A stretch of 64,000 bases of DNA from Streptobacillus notomytis (GCA_001612575.1 LJRV01000194.1:42640-106639), one strand, 5' to 3'; positions 18,178 through 28,400 are shown, numbered from the stretch's first letter. Program-made: numbers and translations. The notes: generated by a model not told the origin, from the letters alone.

Positions 18178-18756
18178 ATGAGTTTAGTACCATATGTAAT
18201 TGAAAATGAAGGAAATGGAGAAAGAACTTACGATATCTATTCAAGACTTTTAAAAGATAGAATAATTTTTTTAAGCGGTGAAATTAATACAGAAATGGCA
18301 AATTCAATAATAGCACAATTATTATTTTTGAATGCTCAAGATAAAGAAAAAGATATAGTTATGTACATAAATTCACCAGGAGGAATGGTTACAGCTGGAT
18401 TTGGAATATATGATACAATGAATCATATATCTTGTGATGTTGTAACTGTGTGCATAGGTATGGCAGCAAGTATGGGAGCATTTCTTCTTTCTTCAGGAAC
18501 TAAAGGTAAAAGATTTGCATTACCTAATTCAGAAGTAATGATACATCAACCTTTAGGTGGAGCAAGAGGTCAAGCTACAGATATACAAATAGTTGCACAA
18601 AATATATTAAAAACAAAACATAAGTTGGCTGAAATACTTTCTAAAAATACTGGACAAAGTTTTGAAAAAATTATTGAAGATACTGAAAGAGATAATTATT
18701 TATCAGCAGAAGAAGCAGTTGCTTATGGATTAGTGGATAAAGTATTGGAGAAATAA
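18178..18756 (+). CDS. clpP: ATP-dependent Clp protease proteolytic subunit
   Basis: Serine protease that forms the tetradecameric Clp chamber. Catalytic triad visible: Ser98 in GMAASMGAF, His123 in MIHQPLGG, and Asp172. The N-terminus [20 protein letters not shown] is typical and has almost no propeptide. Length 192 aa. Ribosome binding site AAAGGGGAG. Followed 2 nt later by its ATPase clpX and then lon, forming a proteolysis operon. Confidence 0.97.
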   Translation: MSLVPYVIENEGNGERTYDIYSRLLKDRIIFLSGEINTEMANSIIAQLLFLNAQDKEKDIVMYINSPGGMVTAGFGIYDTMNHISCDVVTVCIGMAASMGAFLLSSGTKGKRFALPNSEVMIHQPLGGARGQATDIQIVAQNILKTKHKLAEILSKNTGQSFEKIIEDTERDNYLSAEEAVAYGLVDKVLEK

Positions 18757-18758
18757 AA

Positions 18759-19991
18759 ATGGAAAATGAAAAAGAATATTTTTGTTCATTCTGTGACAAA
18801 AGTGAAGATGAAGTAACTACCTTATTTTCAAACGAAGATTCAACAGCATTTATATGTAATGAATGTATTTCAAACAGAGATATTGAATTAGAATATGAAA
18901 ATAGAACTGATTTTGAAGATTTTAATTTGTTGAAACCTAAACAAATAAAAGAGAAACTTGACGAATATATTATCGGACAAGAGCAAGCTAAGAAAGTATT
19001 ATCTGTTGCAGTATATAATCACTTTAAAAGACTTTCAATACTTGATAGAGATGACAATGATATAGAAATGCAAAAGTCAAATATATTATTGATTGGACCG
19101 ACTGGTTCAGGGAAGACTTTGCTTGCTCAAACATTAGCAAAAATACTTAATGTTCCTTTAGCAATAGCAGATGCGACTACAATTACTGAAGCAGGTTATG
19201 TTGGAGATGACGTTGAAAATGTATTATTAAAGCTAATAAAAGCTGCAGACTATGACATAGAGTTAGCACAAAAAGGGATAATATATATTGATGAAATTGA
19301 TAAAATAGCTAGAAAATCTGAAAATACTTCTATAACTCGTGATGTATCTGGTGAAGGAGTTCAACAAGCATTATTAAAAATAGTTGAAGGAACTATATCT
19401 TCTGTACCACCTCAAGGTGGAAGAAAACACCCTAACCAAGAAATGATAGAAATTGATACAACTAATATCTTATTTATAGTTGGAGGAGCTTTTGAAGGGC
19501 TTGAATCTAAGATAAAAAGAAGATTAAATAAAAAGCAAATAGGATTTGGGTTAGATGTAGATAAAAATGAAGAATTAGATGACATGACTATTTTTGAACA
19601 TGTTTTACCAGAGGATATTAGAAAATTTGGTATAATTCCTGAACTTATTGGAAGATTGCCAGTAATAACAGCTTTATCAGAATTAAATAAAGAAGCTTTA
19701 GTTTCTATTTTGACAAAACCTAAAAATGCAATTATTAAACAGTATAAAAAATATTTTGAAATAGAGGATGTAGAATTAATTTTTGAAGAAGATGCTATAG
19801 AAGAAATTGCAGAACTTGCATTAAAAAGAAAAATAGGTGCTAGAGGATTAAGAAGTATTATTGAGAATAGTATGCTTGATTTAATGTATGAAATACCTTC
19901 AAAAGAAGATATTAAAAAATTGGTTGTTACTAAAGAAATGATAATTGAAAAAAATGAATTATTTATAAAAAGTGAGAAAGGGAAGAATTAA
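18759..19991 (+). CDS. clpX: ATP-dependent Clp protease ATPase subunit ClpX
   Basis: AAA+ unfoldase that feeds substrates to ClpP. The N-terminal zinc-binding domain uses C9, C12, C33 and C36. Walker A GPTGSGKT lies at residues 113-120, Walker [12 protein letters not shown] follows, and the [14 protein letters not shown] segment is the ClpX hallmark. The loop IGFGLD, which sits in the usual place of the ClpP-binding IGF tripeptide, is near residue 263. Length 410 aa. Overlaps the lon start by one base. Confidence 0.97.
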   Translation: MENEKEYFCSFCDKSEDEVTTLFSNEDSTAFICNECISNRDIELEYENRTDFEDFNLLKPKQIKEKLDEYIIGQEQAKKVLSVAVYNHFKRLSILDRDDNDIEMQKSNILLIGPTGSGKTLLAQTLAKILNVPLAIADATTITEAGYVGDDVENVLLKLIKAADYDIELAQKGIIYIDEIDKIARKSENTSITRDVSGEGVQQALLKIVEGTISSVPPQGGRKHPNQEMIEIDTTNILFIVGGAFEGLESKIKRRLNKKQIGFGLDVDKNEELDDMTIFEHVLPEDIRKFGIIPELIGRLPVITALSELNKEALVSILTKPKNAIIKQYKKYFEIEDVELIFEEDAIEEIAELALKRKIGARGLRSIIENSMLDLMYEIPSKEDIKKLVVTKEMIIEKNELFIKSEKGKN

Positions 19992-22315
19992 TGAATAAAA
20001 TGGAAATACTACCTTTTATCCCTATTAGAGATATAGTATTTTTTCCACAAGCAGTTATGCCTATAATGGTAGGAAGAGATTTTACTAAAAAAGCTATAGA
20101 TTATTCTGTAGAGCATACAGAAGGAAAGTTAGTCTTAGCAATTCAAAAAGATTCATTTAGTGAAGAAATACAAGGAATTGAAGATGTTGAAACAATAGGT
20201 GTAATTGGTAAAATTATTCAAATAATGAAAACGCCTGATGGTAATTTGAGGTTAATAATTGAAGGGGAAGAAAGAATAAAGGTAACAGAAGTTATTAATG
20301 AAGATGGAATGTTTAAAGCAAAATATGAAGATTATCCTATAGAAAAAACAAAAAATACTAATAATAAGAAATATAAGATGTATTTACAATCTTTAATTCA
20401 AAATTTAAATATTGTAAATAATAGAACAATTCCTGAAGATTTAATAAAGAGTATTTTTGAAATTAAACCTTTTGAAAGTTTAATGTATACTTTGGCATCA
20501 ACTTTGGAATTAAGTGAAGAAAATAGAATAAATATTTTAAAAGCAAATAATGTAGATGAAATTTTTGAAAATCTAACAAAAGCATTAAAAATTAGAATAG
20601 AATTAGAAGAAATAGATAGAAGTGTTGAAAATAAAGTTAAAAAGAATATAGAAGATAATCAAAGACAATACTATATTAGAGAGAAAATTAAAGGACTTTA
20701 TTCAGAATTAGATGAAGAAGATACTGAAGATGAAGTAAATGAATTAATTTCACAAATAGAATCTAGAGATTTACCATATGAATTAACAGAAAAATTAATG
20801 AAAGAAGTTAATAGATATAAGAAGATGAATAATTTTTCAGCAGAAGCTGGAGTTATTAGAACATATATAGATACAATGCTTGAAATACCTTGGGAAAAAA
20901 GTGAAAATGAAAATATAGATATAAAAACGGCTGAGAAAATATTAGATAAAGAACATTTTGGTTTAAGATTAGTTAAAGATACAGTTTTAGAATATCTTGC
21001 TGTTAATCAATTAAATAAAGAAAATAATAAAAAAATGGGAACAATTCTTTGTCTTATAGGACCTCCAGGGGTTGGTAAAACTTCATTAGGTGAATCTATA
21101 GCTCATGCAATGAATAGAAAATTTGAAAGAATTTCATTAGGTGGTGTTCATGATGAATCTGAAATTAGGGGTCATAGAAGAACATATATAGGAGCAATGC
21201 CAGGTAGAATTATAGAAGCATTAAAAAGAGCTAAGGTTAATAATCCTGTAATTTTACTAGATGAAATAGATAAATTAGATTCTAATTTTAAAGGAGATCC
21301 AGCTTCTGCATTATTAGAAGTGTTAGATCCTGCACAAAATAAAACATTTAAAGATAATTATGTTGATTTTGAATATGATTTATCTGATGCTTTCTTTATT
21401 TGTACAGCTAATGATTATTCAGGTATACCAAGACCGTTACTTGATAGAATGGAAGTAATTAATTTAGACTCATATACAATTCAAGAAAAATTAATGATTG
21501 CTAAAAATTATTTAGTTAATCAAGCAAAATCTGAAACAAGTATAAAAGATGTTAAATTCTCAGATAGTATTTTACTTGAAATTATTAATAAATATACTAT
21601 GGAAGCTGGAGTTCGTAATTTAAAGAGAGAAATAGTAAAAATACTTAGAAAAATGGCTAAGTTAAAACTAGAAGATTCTTCTAAAAAGTATACAATTACT
21701 TTAAAGAATTTATCAGATTATTTAGGACCAGAAAAGTATAAAAAAGATAAAATGTCAGAAAAAAATTCAAAATTAGGAGTAGTTAAAGGTCTTGCTTGGA
21801 CTTCTGTTGGTGGAACTACTTTAGATGTTGAAGCAGTTAAGATGGATGGAAAAGGTCAGATACAATTTACAGGTAAGTTAGGTTTAACGATGAAAGAATC
21901 AGCAAGTGTATCTTATACACATGTTAGAGCAAATTACAAAAAATTATCTGTAATTAATCCTAAATTTTATGAAGAATATGACATACATTTACATTTTCCT
22001 GAAGGTGCTACACCAAAAGATGGACCATCAGCAGGTATAACAATTACAACAGCAATAGTTTCTATTTTATCTGAAAGAAAAGTAAGACAAAATATTGCTA
22101 TGACAGGTGAAATTACTATTACTGGTGAAGTACTTCCAGTTGGTGGAATAAAAGAAAAAGTATTAGGTGCCCATAGAATAGGAATTAGGGAAGTAATACT
22201 TCCTTTTGAAAATAAGAGTGATACAATAGAACTTCCAGAAGAAATATTATCACAAATTAAAATACATTATGTAAAAAAATATTCAGAAGTAGAAAAAATA
22301 GTATTTTCTGAATAG
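19991..22315 (+). CDS. lon: Endopeptidase Lon
   Basis: Homohexameric AAA+ protease for damaged and regulatory proteins. The N-terminal LON domain starts ILPFIPIRDIVFFPQAVMPI. Walker A GPPGVGKTS begins at residue 357, followed by ILLDEIDKLDSNFKGDPASALLE-type Walker B. The protease domain has catalytic Ser680 in DGPSAGIT and its Lys in GGIKEKVLGA about 42 residues later. Length 774 aa is complete. Its ATG overlaps the clpX stop (TAATG), so translation is coupled. Confidence 0.97.
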   Translation: MNKMEILPFIPIRDIVFFPQAVMPIMVGRDFTKKAIDYSVEHTEGKLVLAIQKDSFSEEIQGIEDVETIGVIGKIIQIMKTPDGNLRLIIEGEERIKVTEVINEDGMFKAKYEDYPIEKTKNTNNKKYKMYLQSLIQNLNIVNNRTIPEDLIKSIFEIKPFESLMYTLASTLELSEENRINILKANNVDEIFENLTKALKIRIELEEIDRSVENKVKKNIEDNQRQYYIREKIKGLYSELDEEDTEDEVNELISQIESRDLPYELTEKLMKEVNRYKKMNNFSAEAGVIRTYIDTMLEIPWEKSENENIDIKTAEKILDKEHFGLRLVKDTVLEYLAVNQLNKENNKKMGTILCLIGPPGVGKTSLGESIAHAMNRKFERISLGGVHDESEIRGHRRTYIGAMPGRIIEALKRAKVNNPVILLDEIDKLDSNFKGDPASALLEVLDPAQNKTFKDNYVDFEYDLSDAFFICTANDYSGIPRPLLDRMEVINLDSYTIQEKLMIAKNYLVNQAKSETSIKDVKFSDSILLEIINKYTMEAGVRNLKREIVKILRKMAKLKLEDSSKKYTITLKNLSDYLGPEKYKKDKMSEKNSKLGVVKGLAWTSVGGTTLDVEAVKMDGKGQIQFTGKLGLTMKESASVSYTHVRANYKKLSVINPKFYEEYDIHLHFPEGATPKDGPSAGITITTAIVSILSERKVRQNIAMTGEITITGEVLPVGGIKEKVLGAHRIGIREVILPFENKSDTIELPEEILSQIKIHYVKKYSEVEKIVFSE

Positions 22316-22329
22316 TCGAAAGGTAAGAA

Positions 22330-23349
22330 ATGAAAGTAATCTTAAAAAATATAAGTTATGCAGAGGAATTTGCAAAATTTAGTAAGAGTAAGATTCTTAA
22401 TGATATTGTTTTTAGAGAAAAAAACATAGTGATTTTAGGTAATTTTGATGGTGTCCATTTAGGACACCATAAAATTATCAATGACGCACTAGAATTAGGG
22501 AAAAAATTAAATCAAAAAGTATTGATATATACTTTTAGAGAATATCCTAAAAAAAAGGATACTTTAATTACAACATTATCTGAGAAACTATATATTTTTG
22601 AAAAAATGAACGTAGATTATATATATTTAGAAGAATTTTTTGATGTTAATGAATTATCTCCAGAAGATTTTGTAAATAAAATATTAATTGATAAATTAAA
22701 TGCATCAGAGATTTTTTGTGGTTTTAATTATAGTTTTGGTAATGGAAGAAAAGGTGATGTTGCTAAATTAAATGAATTACTAAAAGATAAGATTAAAGTT
22801 AACGTTATCAATCCTGTTTTATTTAATTTGAAAACAGATGAACTAAAAATAGTAGATATAAAAGAATTAAAAGATTATTTAGATAAAGATTATTGTGTAA
22901 TTTCAAGTACATTTATTAAAACATTAATTGAAAATGGTAAAATGACTTATGTACAAAAATTATTAGGTCATGAATATATTGTTATGGGTAAAGTAGTTCA
23001 TGGTAAAAAGCTTGCGAGGACTCTAGGGTTCCCAACTGCAAATTTATTATCAAAAAATAAGATTTATCCTTTATTCGCTGTTTATGGAGTTAGGATATAT
23101 ATAGAAGATGATGATAAAATGTATTACGGTATTATGAATATTGGCAAAAATCCAACAATAGAAAATGAGGGATTACATATTGAAACTCATATTTTTGACT
23201 TTGATGAAGATATTTATGATAAAATAATAGTTGTAAATTTACTTGAAAACATTAGATTAGAAAAGAAAATGGGTTCATTAGAAGAGTTGAAAAAACAAAT
23301 TTTAATGGATACAAAAGTATGGAAAGAGAAAATATATGGTAAATATTGA
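22330..23349 (+). CDS. ribF: Riboflavin kinase / FAD synthetase
   Basis: Bifunctional enzyme making FMN and then FAD. The N-terminal adenylyltransferase half has VILGNFDGVHLGHHKII near residue 34 and STFIKTLIENG near residue 195. The C-terminal kinase half has KVVHGKKLARTLGFPTANL with the GFPTANL signature, and GIMNIGKNPTI. A segment of about 25 residues near 175-190, VLFNLKTDELKIVDIKELKD, looks like an addition within the first domain compared with typical RibF. Length 339 aa. Overlaps scpA by 14 nt. Confidence 0.9.
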   Translation: MKVILKNISYAEEFAKFSKSKILNDIVFREKNIVILGNFDGVHLGHHKIINDALELGKKLNQKVLIYTFREYPKKKDTLITTLSEKLYIFEKMNVDYIYLEEFFDVNELSPEDFVNKILIDKLNASEIFCGFNYSFGNGRKGDVAKLNELLKDKIKVNVINPVLFNLKTDELKIVDIKELKDYLDKDYCVISSTFIKTLIENGKMTYVQKLLGHEYIVMGKVVHGKKLARTLGFPTANLLSKNKIYPLFAVYGVRIYIEDDDKMYYGIMNIGKNPTIENEGLHIETHIFDFDEDIYDKIIVVNLLENIRLEKKMGSLEELKKQILMDTKVWKEKIYGKY

Positions 23350-24040
23350 TTTAGTAGTTAAAACTGAAGATTTTGAAGGTCCATTAGATTTATTTTTACA
23401 CTTGATTGATAATAAAAAAATTGATATTTCAAAGATATATATATCAGAAATTATTGATGAATATCTTAATATTATTAGCAAAGAAACTGAACAAAATTTA
23501 AAAATTAAAATAGAATTTTTGGCTATGGCAACAGAATTGCTAGAAATTAAAGCTTATTCTATATTAAATGAGGATAAAAAAATAGAAAAAGAACAAGATT
23601 TAGAAAAAAGAATACTTGAATATAAGGTTATTAAAGAAATTGCTGAAGAATTTTCTAAAAGAGAAATTGAGTATAATGTTCCATACATAGTTAAAGGAAG
23701 TAAAATTAAGGAACAGGATAACGTATATTATTCTTTAGAAGATTTAACATTAAATAATTTATGTGAAATATTTAATAATTTGATTAATAAAGTAGAAACT
23801 AAAGAAAATATTAAAATAAATGTTGTTGATGTATTTACGACAACAGATGCTTTATTTGAAATTGAAAAAGAATTTAGTACAAATAAAGAATTATTATTTT
23901 CTTCTCTTATGAAAGGAAATTTTTCAAAAGCTAGAATTGTTAGTTTTTTCTTGGCAGTATTAGATTTATTTAAAGAGGGTAGTATAGATATAACTTTATC
24001 TGATAATGATTTTATTATTAGAAAGGAATCATATGTTTAA
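23336..24040 (+). CDS. scpA: Segregation and condensation protein A
   Basis: Kleisin subunit that bridges SMC heads in the bacterial condensin. N-terminal FEGPLDLFLHLIDNKKIDIS is the conserved ScpA opening; IEFLAMATELLEIKAYSIL follows. The C-terminal winged-helix region (SFFLAVLDLFKEGSIDI) is intact. Length 234 aa. The start lies inside ribF and the end overlaps murJ. The usual partner scpB is not in the window. Confidence 0.9.
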   Translation: MVNIDLVVKTEDFEGPLDLFLHLIDNKKIDISKIYISEIIDEYLNIISKETEQNLKIKIEFLAMATELLEIKAYSILNEDKKIEKEQDLEKRILEYKVIKEIAEEFSKREIEYNVPYIVKGSKIKEQDNVYYSLEDLTLNNLCEIFNNLINKVETKENIKINVVDVFTTTDALFEIEKEFSTNKELLFSSLMKGNFSKARIVSFFLAVLDLFKEGSIDITLSDNDFIIRKESYV

Positions 24041-25520
24041 ATCAAGTTTAATTGTAATGATAATTAATATGTTAAGTAGGATTTTAGGATTAATAAGAGA
24101 GATAGTTATTGCCTCTTTTTTTGGTGCAACTGGTTATACTGATGCCTATTTTGCTTCATCAAGAATTGCTAATTTTTTTACAACTTTGTTAGGTGAAGGT
24201 TCACTTGGTACAGCTTTTATACCTATTTATAACGAAGTTAAAGAAGAAAAAAATTCTAAAAGAGCAGAAGACTTTGTATTTAACTTAACAAATTTAATAG
24301 TTTCATTAGCTTTTACTATTTCTTTATTTATGGCTTTATTTTCAGACTTTACTCTTAAATATATATTAAGATTTAAGGATCCAGAGATGCTTGCTACAGC
24401 CTCAGGTTTATTGAAAATAATGTCATTTTATCTAGTCTTTATTTCTGTTTCTGGATTAATTTCTTCATTGCTTAATAATTACGGTAAATTCTATATTTCA
24501 ACTTTAGTAGGAGTAGTGTTTAATTTAACTATAATAATAGGTGCTATATTAACTAAAAATAAATTAGGTATATATGGATTAGGTATTTCATTTTTATTAT
24601 CTGGATTATTTCAGGTCCTAATACAATTGCCTTCATTTTTAAAAATATTGAAAACATATAGATTTACTTTTAATTATGAAGATGAATATGTTAAAAAGTT
24701 CTTTTTATTAATGATACCTACATTGATTGGAATATTTGGTTATCAAATAAATGAATTAGTCGATACAGCATTTGCTGGAAATTTAAAACTTGGAACAATA
24801 AGTGCTATAAATTATGCCTCAAGACTATATTTATTGCCTATAGGAGTTTTTGCAATATCTTTATCAGTTGTAATTTTTCCTAATTTATCTAAGGCAGTTT
24901 TAAAGAAAAATAATGAATTATTTAAGTTAACTATAGAAAGAGGAATGAATTTACTTGTAATTTTAATTATTCCTTCTAGTATAGGATTAATATATTATTC
25001 TAAAGAAATTATTACTTTACTTTTTAAAAGAGGTAAATTTAGTATAGAAAGTGTAGTTTTAACCTCTGAAATATTGGAAATATATGCATTAGGATTAATA
25101 TTCTTTTCAACTATACATTTATTAACTAGAGCTCATTATGCAAATAAGGATAGGAAATTACCTGTAATTTCATCTCTTGTTTCAATTAGTATAAATATTA
25201 TTTTAGATTTTTTATTATATAAGAAATTTACTCATAGAGGGCTTACATTTGCTACAACATTTTCAGCCTTTGTAAATTATATCATTTTGTTAATTTCTTT
25301 AAAAACTAGATATTCAAATGTAAATTTAATGAAATATTTTAAGTTTATAATGATTTCTTTGATAAATTCAATAATTTGTATATTTTTAATTGAAAAAATT
25401 ATAAATATATCAAATCAAAGTTTAGAAATAATTGTAAAATTATTCACTTTCATAATATTATACTTTACTTTTTTATCTTTAAAATATATTAAAGATAGAA
25501 ATGAAATATTAGATATATAA
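24033..25520 (+). CDS. murJ: Lipid II flippase MurJ
   Basis: Membrane flippase of the MOP superfamily that exports lipid II for peptidoglycan synthesis. The N-terminus has the family pattern MLSRILGLIREIVIASFFGA and TDAYFASSRIANFFTTLLGEGSL. About 14 membrane helices are predicted by eye. Length from the ATG at 24033 is 495 aa; AAAGGAATCAT precedes this codon, so I prefer it to the ATG at 24006. Overlaps scpA by 8 nt and ends the clpP-scpA gene run. Confidence 0.93.
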   Translation: MFKSSLIVMIINMLSRILGLIREIVIASFFGATGYTDAYFASSRIANFFTTLLGEGSLGTAFIPIYNEVKEEKNSKRAEDFVFNLTNLIVSLAFTISLFMALFSDFTLKYILRFKDPEMLATASGLLKIMSFYLVFISVSGLISSLLNNYGKFYISTLVGVVFNLTIIIGAILTKNKLGIYGLGISFLLSGLFQVLIQLPSFLKILKTYRFTFNYEDEYVKKFFLLMIPTLIGIFGYQINELVDTAFAGNLKLGTISAINYASRLYLLPIGVFAISLSVVIFPNLSKAVLKKNNELFKLTIERGMNLLVILIIPSSIGLIYYSKEIITLLFKRGKFSIESVVLTSEILEIYALGLIFFSTIHLLTRAHYANKDRKLPVISSLVSISINIILDFLLYKKFTHRGLTFATTFSAFVNYIILLISLKTRYSNVNLMKYFKFIMISLINSIICIFLIEKIINISNQSLEIIVKLFTFIILYFTFLSLKYIKDRNEILDI

Positions 25521-25565
25521 AATTAATTTAATATGTATATTTTTTATTAAAATCCATTATTTGTA

Positions 25566-25595
25566 TTGACATACAATATAAAATATAGTTATAAT
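25566..25595 (+). promoter_or_regulatory. Promoter for punA
   Basis: Consensus TTGACA (25566-25571), an 18-bp spacer and TATAAT (25590-25595). Among the best promoters in the window. Confidence 0.8.
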
Positions 25596-25632
25596 ATTAT
25601 CAATTAAATATAATGAAAATAAAGGAGTAGAA

Positions 25633-26451
25633 ATGTTTTATAACAAGGTAAAGGAAAGTTCAGATTATATAGCATCAAAAGTTGACGCTAATGTAGATGT
25701 AGCAGTAATTTTAGGAAGTGGACTAGGTAAACTTGTTGATATTATGGAAGATAAAATATATATACCTTATAAAGATATACCTAATTTTCCACAAATATCA
25801 GTAGTAGGACATGCTGGAAATTTGGTTTTTGGTAAAATAGGTAATACAAAAGTTATGGCATTACAAGGAAGATTCCATTATTATGAAGGTTATTCTATGA
25901 AAGAAACAGCATATCCAGTATATGTTATGAAATTATTAGGTATAAAGAAAATGATAGTTACAAACGCATGTGGAGGAATTAACACTAATTTCAAACCAGG
26001 AGATTTAATGATAATAGATGATTTCATTAATGCTGTTGGTGACAATCCTTTAAGAGGAGCAAATGATGAAAGATTTGGAGTTCGTTTCCCTGATATGTCT
26101 GAACCATATAGTTTAAAATTAAGAAATAAAGCAAAATTAATTGCAGAGAAATTAGGAATAGAAGCTAAAAATGGAGTATATACTTTCTTTTCAGGACCAT
26201 ACTATGAAAGTGCATCAGAAATTCGTATGTTTGGACGTGCAGGAAGTGATGCTGTAGGAATGTCAACAGTTCCAGAAACTATAGTTGCAAATTATGTAGG
26301 TATAGAAACATTAGGAATATCATGTATAACAAATATGGCTACAGGATTACGTGTAGGAAATCATTCACATGATGAAGTTGTTGTTATCGCAGAAGAAGCA
26401 AGCAAAAAATTATGTGTTTGGATGGAAGAATTTATTAAAGAATTAGTATAA
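25633..26451 (+). CDS. punA: Purine-nucleoside phosphorylase
   Basis: Cleaves purine nucleosides with phosphate to base and ribose 1-phosphate. Trimeric PNP family: ILGSGLGKL near residue 29 binds phosphate, followed by VVGHAGNLVFG, LQGRFHYYEGYSM and TNACGGIN. The C-terminal GMSTVPETIVANYVGIETLGIS and ITNMATG complete the base site. Length 272 aa. Ribosome binding site AAAGGAG. Monocistronic between a strong promoter and a terminator. Together with the thymidine kinase and the deoxynucleoside kinase it indicates reliance on nucleoside salvage. Confidence 0.93.
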   Translation: MFYNKVKESSDYIASKVDANVDVAVILGSGLGKLVDIMEDKIYIPYKDIPNFPQISVVGHAGNLVFGKIGNTKVMALQGRFHYYEGYSMKETAYPVYVMKLLGIKKMIVTNACGGINTNFKPGDLMIIDDFINAVGDNPLRGANDERFGVRFPDMSEPYSLKLRNKAKLIAEKLGIEAKNGVYTFFSGPYYESASEIRMFGRAGSDAVGMSTVPETIVANYVGIETLGISCITNMATGLRVGNHSHDEVVVIAEEASKKLCVWMEEFIKELV

Positions 26452-26457
26452 ATTGAG

Positions 26458-26487
26458 ATACCGATTATGAATTAATCGGTATTTCTT
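26458..26487 (+). terminator. Terminator after punA
   Basis: Perfect 10-bp stem ATACCGATTA / TAATCGGTAT with a 5-nt loop and TTTCTT tail. Confidence 0.8.
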
Positions 26488-26503
26488 GTATAAGGGGTAA
26501 GAT

Positions 26504-27082
26504 ATGAAAATATATTTAGCCAGTGCTTCACATAGAAGAAAAGAAATACTTTCAATGATATTTGATGATTTTGAAATACATATCCCTAAATTTAACGAAG
26601 AAAAATTTAGTAAACAAATAAATATAGATGATCCAATAAAATTGACTTTAAAACTCGCAGAGGCTAAAGGAATTGCAGCCTTTAATGAACTTAATAATAT
26701 TAAAGATAAAATCATTATTTCGGCTGATACTATAGTATATTTTAATAAAAAAATATATGGAAAGGGAATTGATAGAAAAAGATCTCTAAAAATGTTGGAG
26801 GAATTAAATAATAATGCACATGAAGTTATTACAGCTGTGTGTATTATTTATAACAATGAGATTATAAAATTTACATGTACAACTAAAGTTAAATTTGCAA
26901 ATAATTCTAAAGAAATTATTGAATTTTATATTGATAATTTTTCTCCTTTTGATAAAGCAGGAGCATATGGAATACAAGATGCAGGATCAATTTTAATAGA
27001 AAAAATTGAAGGTTCATATCATAATGTTATGGGATTACCTATAAGAGAAGTTTTTAATGAATTACGTAAAATTATGCTTTAA
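26504..27082 (+). CDS. Maf-family nucleoside triphosphate pyrophosphatase
   Basis: House-cleaning enzyme that hydrolyses non-canonical or excess NTPs to NMP and pyrophosphate. The N-terminal motif LASASHRRKEIL matches LAS.SPRR.elL, SADTIVYFNKKIYGKG holds the catalytic Asp, and DKAGAYGIQDAGS and GSYHNVMGLPI are conserved. Length 192 aa. Substrate (dTTP/UTP versus m7GTP type) cannot be settled by eye. Single gene between terminators and the next small gene. Confidence 0.9.
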   Translation: MKIYLASASHRRKEILSMIFDDFEIHIPKFNEEKFSKQINIDDPIKLTLKLAEAKGIAAFNELNNIKDKIIISADTIVYFNKKIYGKGIDRKRSLKMLEELNNNAHEVITAVCIIYNNEIIKFTCTTKVKFANNSKEIIEFYIDNFSPFDKAGAYGIQDAGSILIEKIEGSYHNVMGLPIREVFNELRKIML

Positions 27083-27124
27083 ATCTAATTAAATCTACTA
27101 ATATTATAAACTAAGCTAATATTA

Positions 27125-27154
27125 ATTGAATTACAAATCTTAATATGATAAAAT
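27125..27154 (+). promoter_or_regulatory. Probable promoter for the 27.2 kb gene pair
   Basis: TTGAAT, an 18-bp spacer and TAAAAT, just upstream of the start at 27178. The -10 is weak, so this is tentative. Confidence 0.4.
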
Positions 27155-27177
27155 TACATGTAAAGGAAGGAGATTTA

Positions 27178-27537
27178 ATGGCTATAGTAAAAATAAAAAA
27201 ACTTCGTAAGCCTAAAATTTTGTTTGGTTTAGTTTTAAATAATTTAGAATCTAATTTATATAATGCAATAGCTAATAAAAAGGTTGCCAATGAAATACTA
27301 AAAGAAAGTTTAAATATTAATAGTAGACGTTTAATTCAAATTGTAGAGGTAGTAAGTTCAAATGATGAAGTATTGGATTTATTAGTTATTTATGATTTAT
27401 TAGTCTCAGAAAATGAAGAGATGAGATTATTGAGTTCACTTAAAGTAGATGAATTTAATTTTAATATATTTAATTTTAATAGAAAGGAAAAGGTAAATAT
27501 TGAAAACATGGTAGAAGGATTCAATGTTTATAGGTAA
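27178..27537 (+). CDS. Small protein of unknown function (119 aa)
   Basis: Begins MAIVKIKKLRKPKI after a strong AAGGAAGGAG. An earlier in-frame ATG at 27145 overlaps the promoter and ribosome binding site and is rejected. Basic N-terminus, then mostly helical and acidic sequence; no signal peptide, membrane segment or cysteine motif. I do not recognise the family. It ends 6 nt before the cyclophilin lipoprotein gene and is probably cotranscribed with it. Codon use is like its neighbours. Confidence 0.75.
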   Translation: MAIVKIKKLRKPKILFGLVLNNLESNLYNAIANKKVANEILKESLNINSRRLIQIVEVVSSNDEVLDLLVIYDLLVSENEEMRLLSSLKVDEFNFNIFNFNRKEKVNIENMVEGFNVYR

Positions 27538-27543
27538 ATAAAA

Positions 27544-28218
27544 ATGAAAAAAATTTTAAAATTATTATTTATTTCTTGTTTTTCACTTTTTTTAATAAGC
27601 TGCACTAGTGCTGGTGAAAAATTTTTGACAAGTTTTTTAGGAGAAAAATTATTTAATTTAACAGAAGAAGAAAAATTAGCTAATAAATTGAGAGGATATA
27701 AGCTAGAAGCAGTAATAAAAACAACTAAGGGTGATATAAATGTTTATCTATATCCTGAAGCTGCACCAAAATTAGTTGCAAACTTTGTATTTTTAGCTAA
27801 TAATGATTATTATGACAATTTAAAATTCCACAGAGTTAGTGTAAATAATATTATACAATCTGGTGATAGAGCTGGGGATGGTACTGGTAATCCAGGTTAC
27901 CTGTTAGATGATGAATTTAGTTTCTTAAAATTTGATAGAGCTGGAATGCTTGCTATGGCAAATGCAGGTCCTAATACTAATGGTTCGCAAATATTTATAA
28001 CACTACAAAAAGCTGAAGAATACAATAATGAATATTCTATTATTGGAAACTTAAAAGATAGAAATGATTTATCAATTGCAAGATTAATTAGACAAGATGA
28101 TTCTATATTAGATATTAAAATTTCAGGATATGATGTAAATGAATTTTTAGGAAACTTTGAAAAAGAAGTAGAAGAATGGACTGAAAAATTAAAAGCTACA
28201 GGATATGAATTAAAATAG
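27544..28218 (+). CDS. Cyclophilin-type peptidyl-prolyl isomerase, lipoprotein
   Basis: Lipoprotein signal with lipobox LISC; Cys20 would be lipidated, placing the enzyme outside the cytoplasmic membrane. The cyclophilin domain (about residues 55-185) has FHRVSVNNIIQSGD, GNPGYLLDDEF and MANAGPNTNGSQIFITL, including active-site Arg and Gln equivalents. A helical tail of about 35 residues follows. The frame stops at TAG (28216) and then continues open for 26 codons of Lys/Glu-rich sequence, so the protein may be shortened. The second cyclophilin in the window, at 55.7 kb, lacks a signal and is cytoplasmic. Confidence 0.88.
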   Translation: MKKILKLLFISCFSLFLISCTSAGEKFLTSFLGEKLFNLTEEEKLANKLRGYKLEAVIKTTKGDINVYLYPEAAPKLVANFVFLANNDYYDNLKFHRVSVNNIIQSGDRAGDGTGNPGYLLDDEFSFLKFDRAGMLAMANAGPNTNGSQIFITLQKAEEYNNEYSIIGNLKDRNDLSIARLIRQDDSILDIKISGYDVNEFLGNFEKEVEEWTEKLKATGYELK

Positions 28219-28299
28219 GAAAAAGAAAATAAAGAAATAAAAGAAGTAAAAGAATTAGAAGAAGTAAAAGATGAGAAAGAAATAAAAGAAGAAAAATAA
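28219..28299 (+). other. In-frame Lys/Glu-rich extension beyond the cyclophilin TAG
   Basis: Directly after the TAG at 28216-28218 the same frame reads 26 codons, nearly all Glu, Lys, Val or Ile, and ends at TAA (28297-28299) shortly before the terminator. This looks like a charged C-terminal tail lost through one nonsense change. Simple A/G-rich sequence makes chance openness possible. Confidence 0.55.
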
Positions 28300-28311
28300 A
28301 GGTAATATTTG

Positions 28312-28341
28312 AACTGACCCCAAAAATGAGGTCAGTTTTTT
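28312..28341 (+). terminator. Terminator after the cyclophilin lipoprotein gene
   Basis: AACTGACC / GGTCAGTT stem followed by TTTTTT. Confidence 0.85.
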
Positions 28342-28400
28342 ATTTATAGTTCTAAATTACAATAACATATTTGTAAATAGGAAGTGTTTATATATAAATT

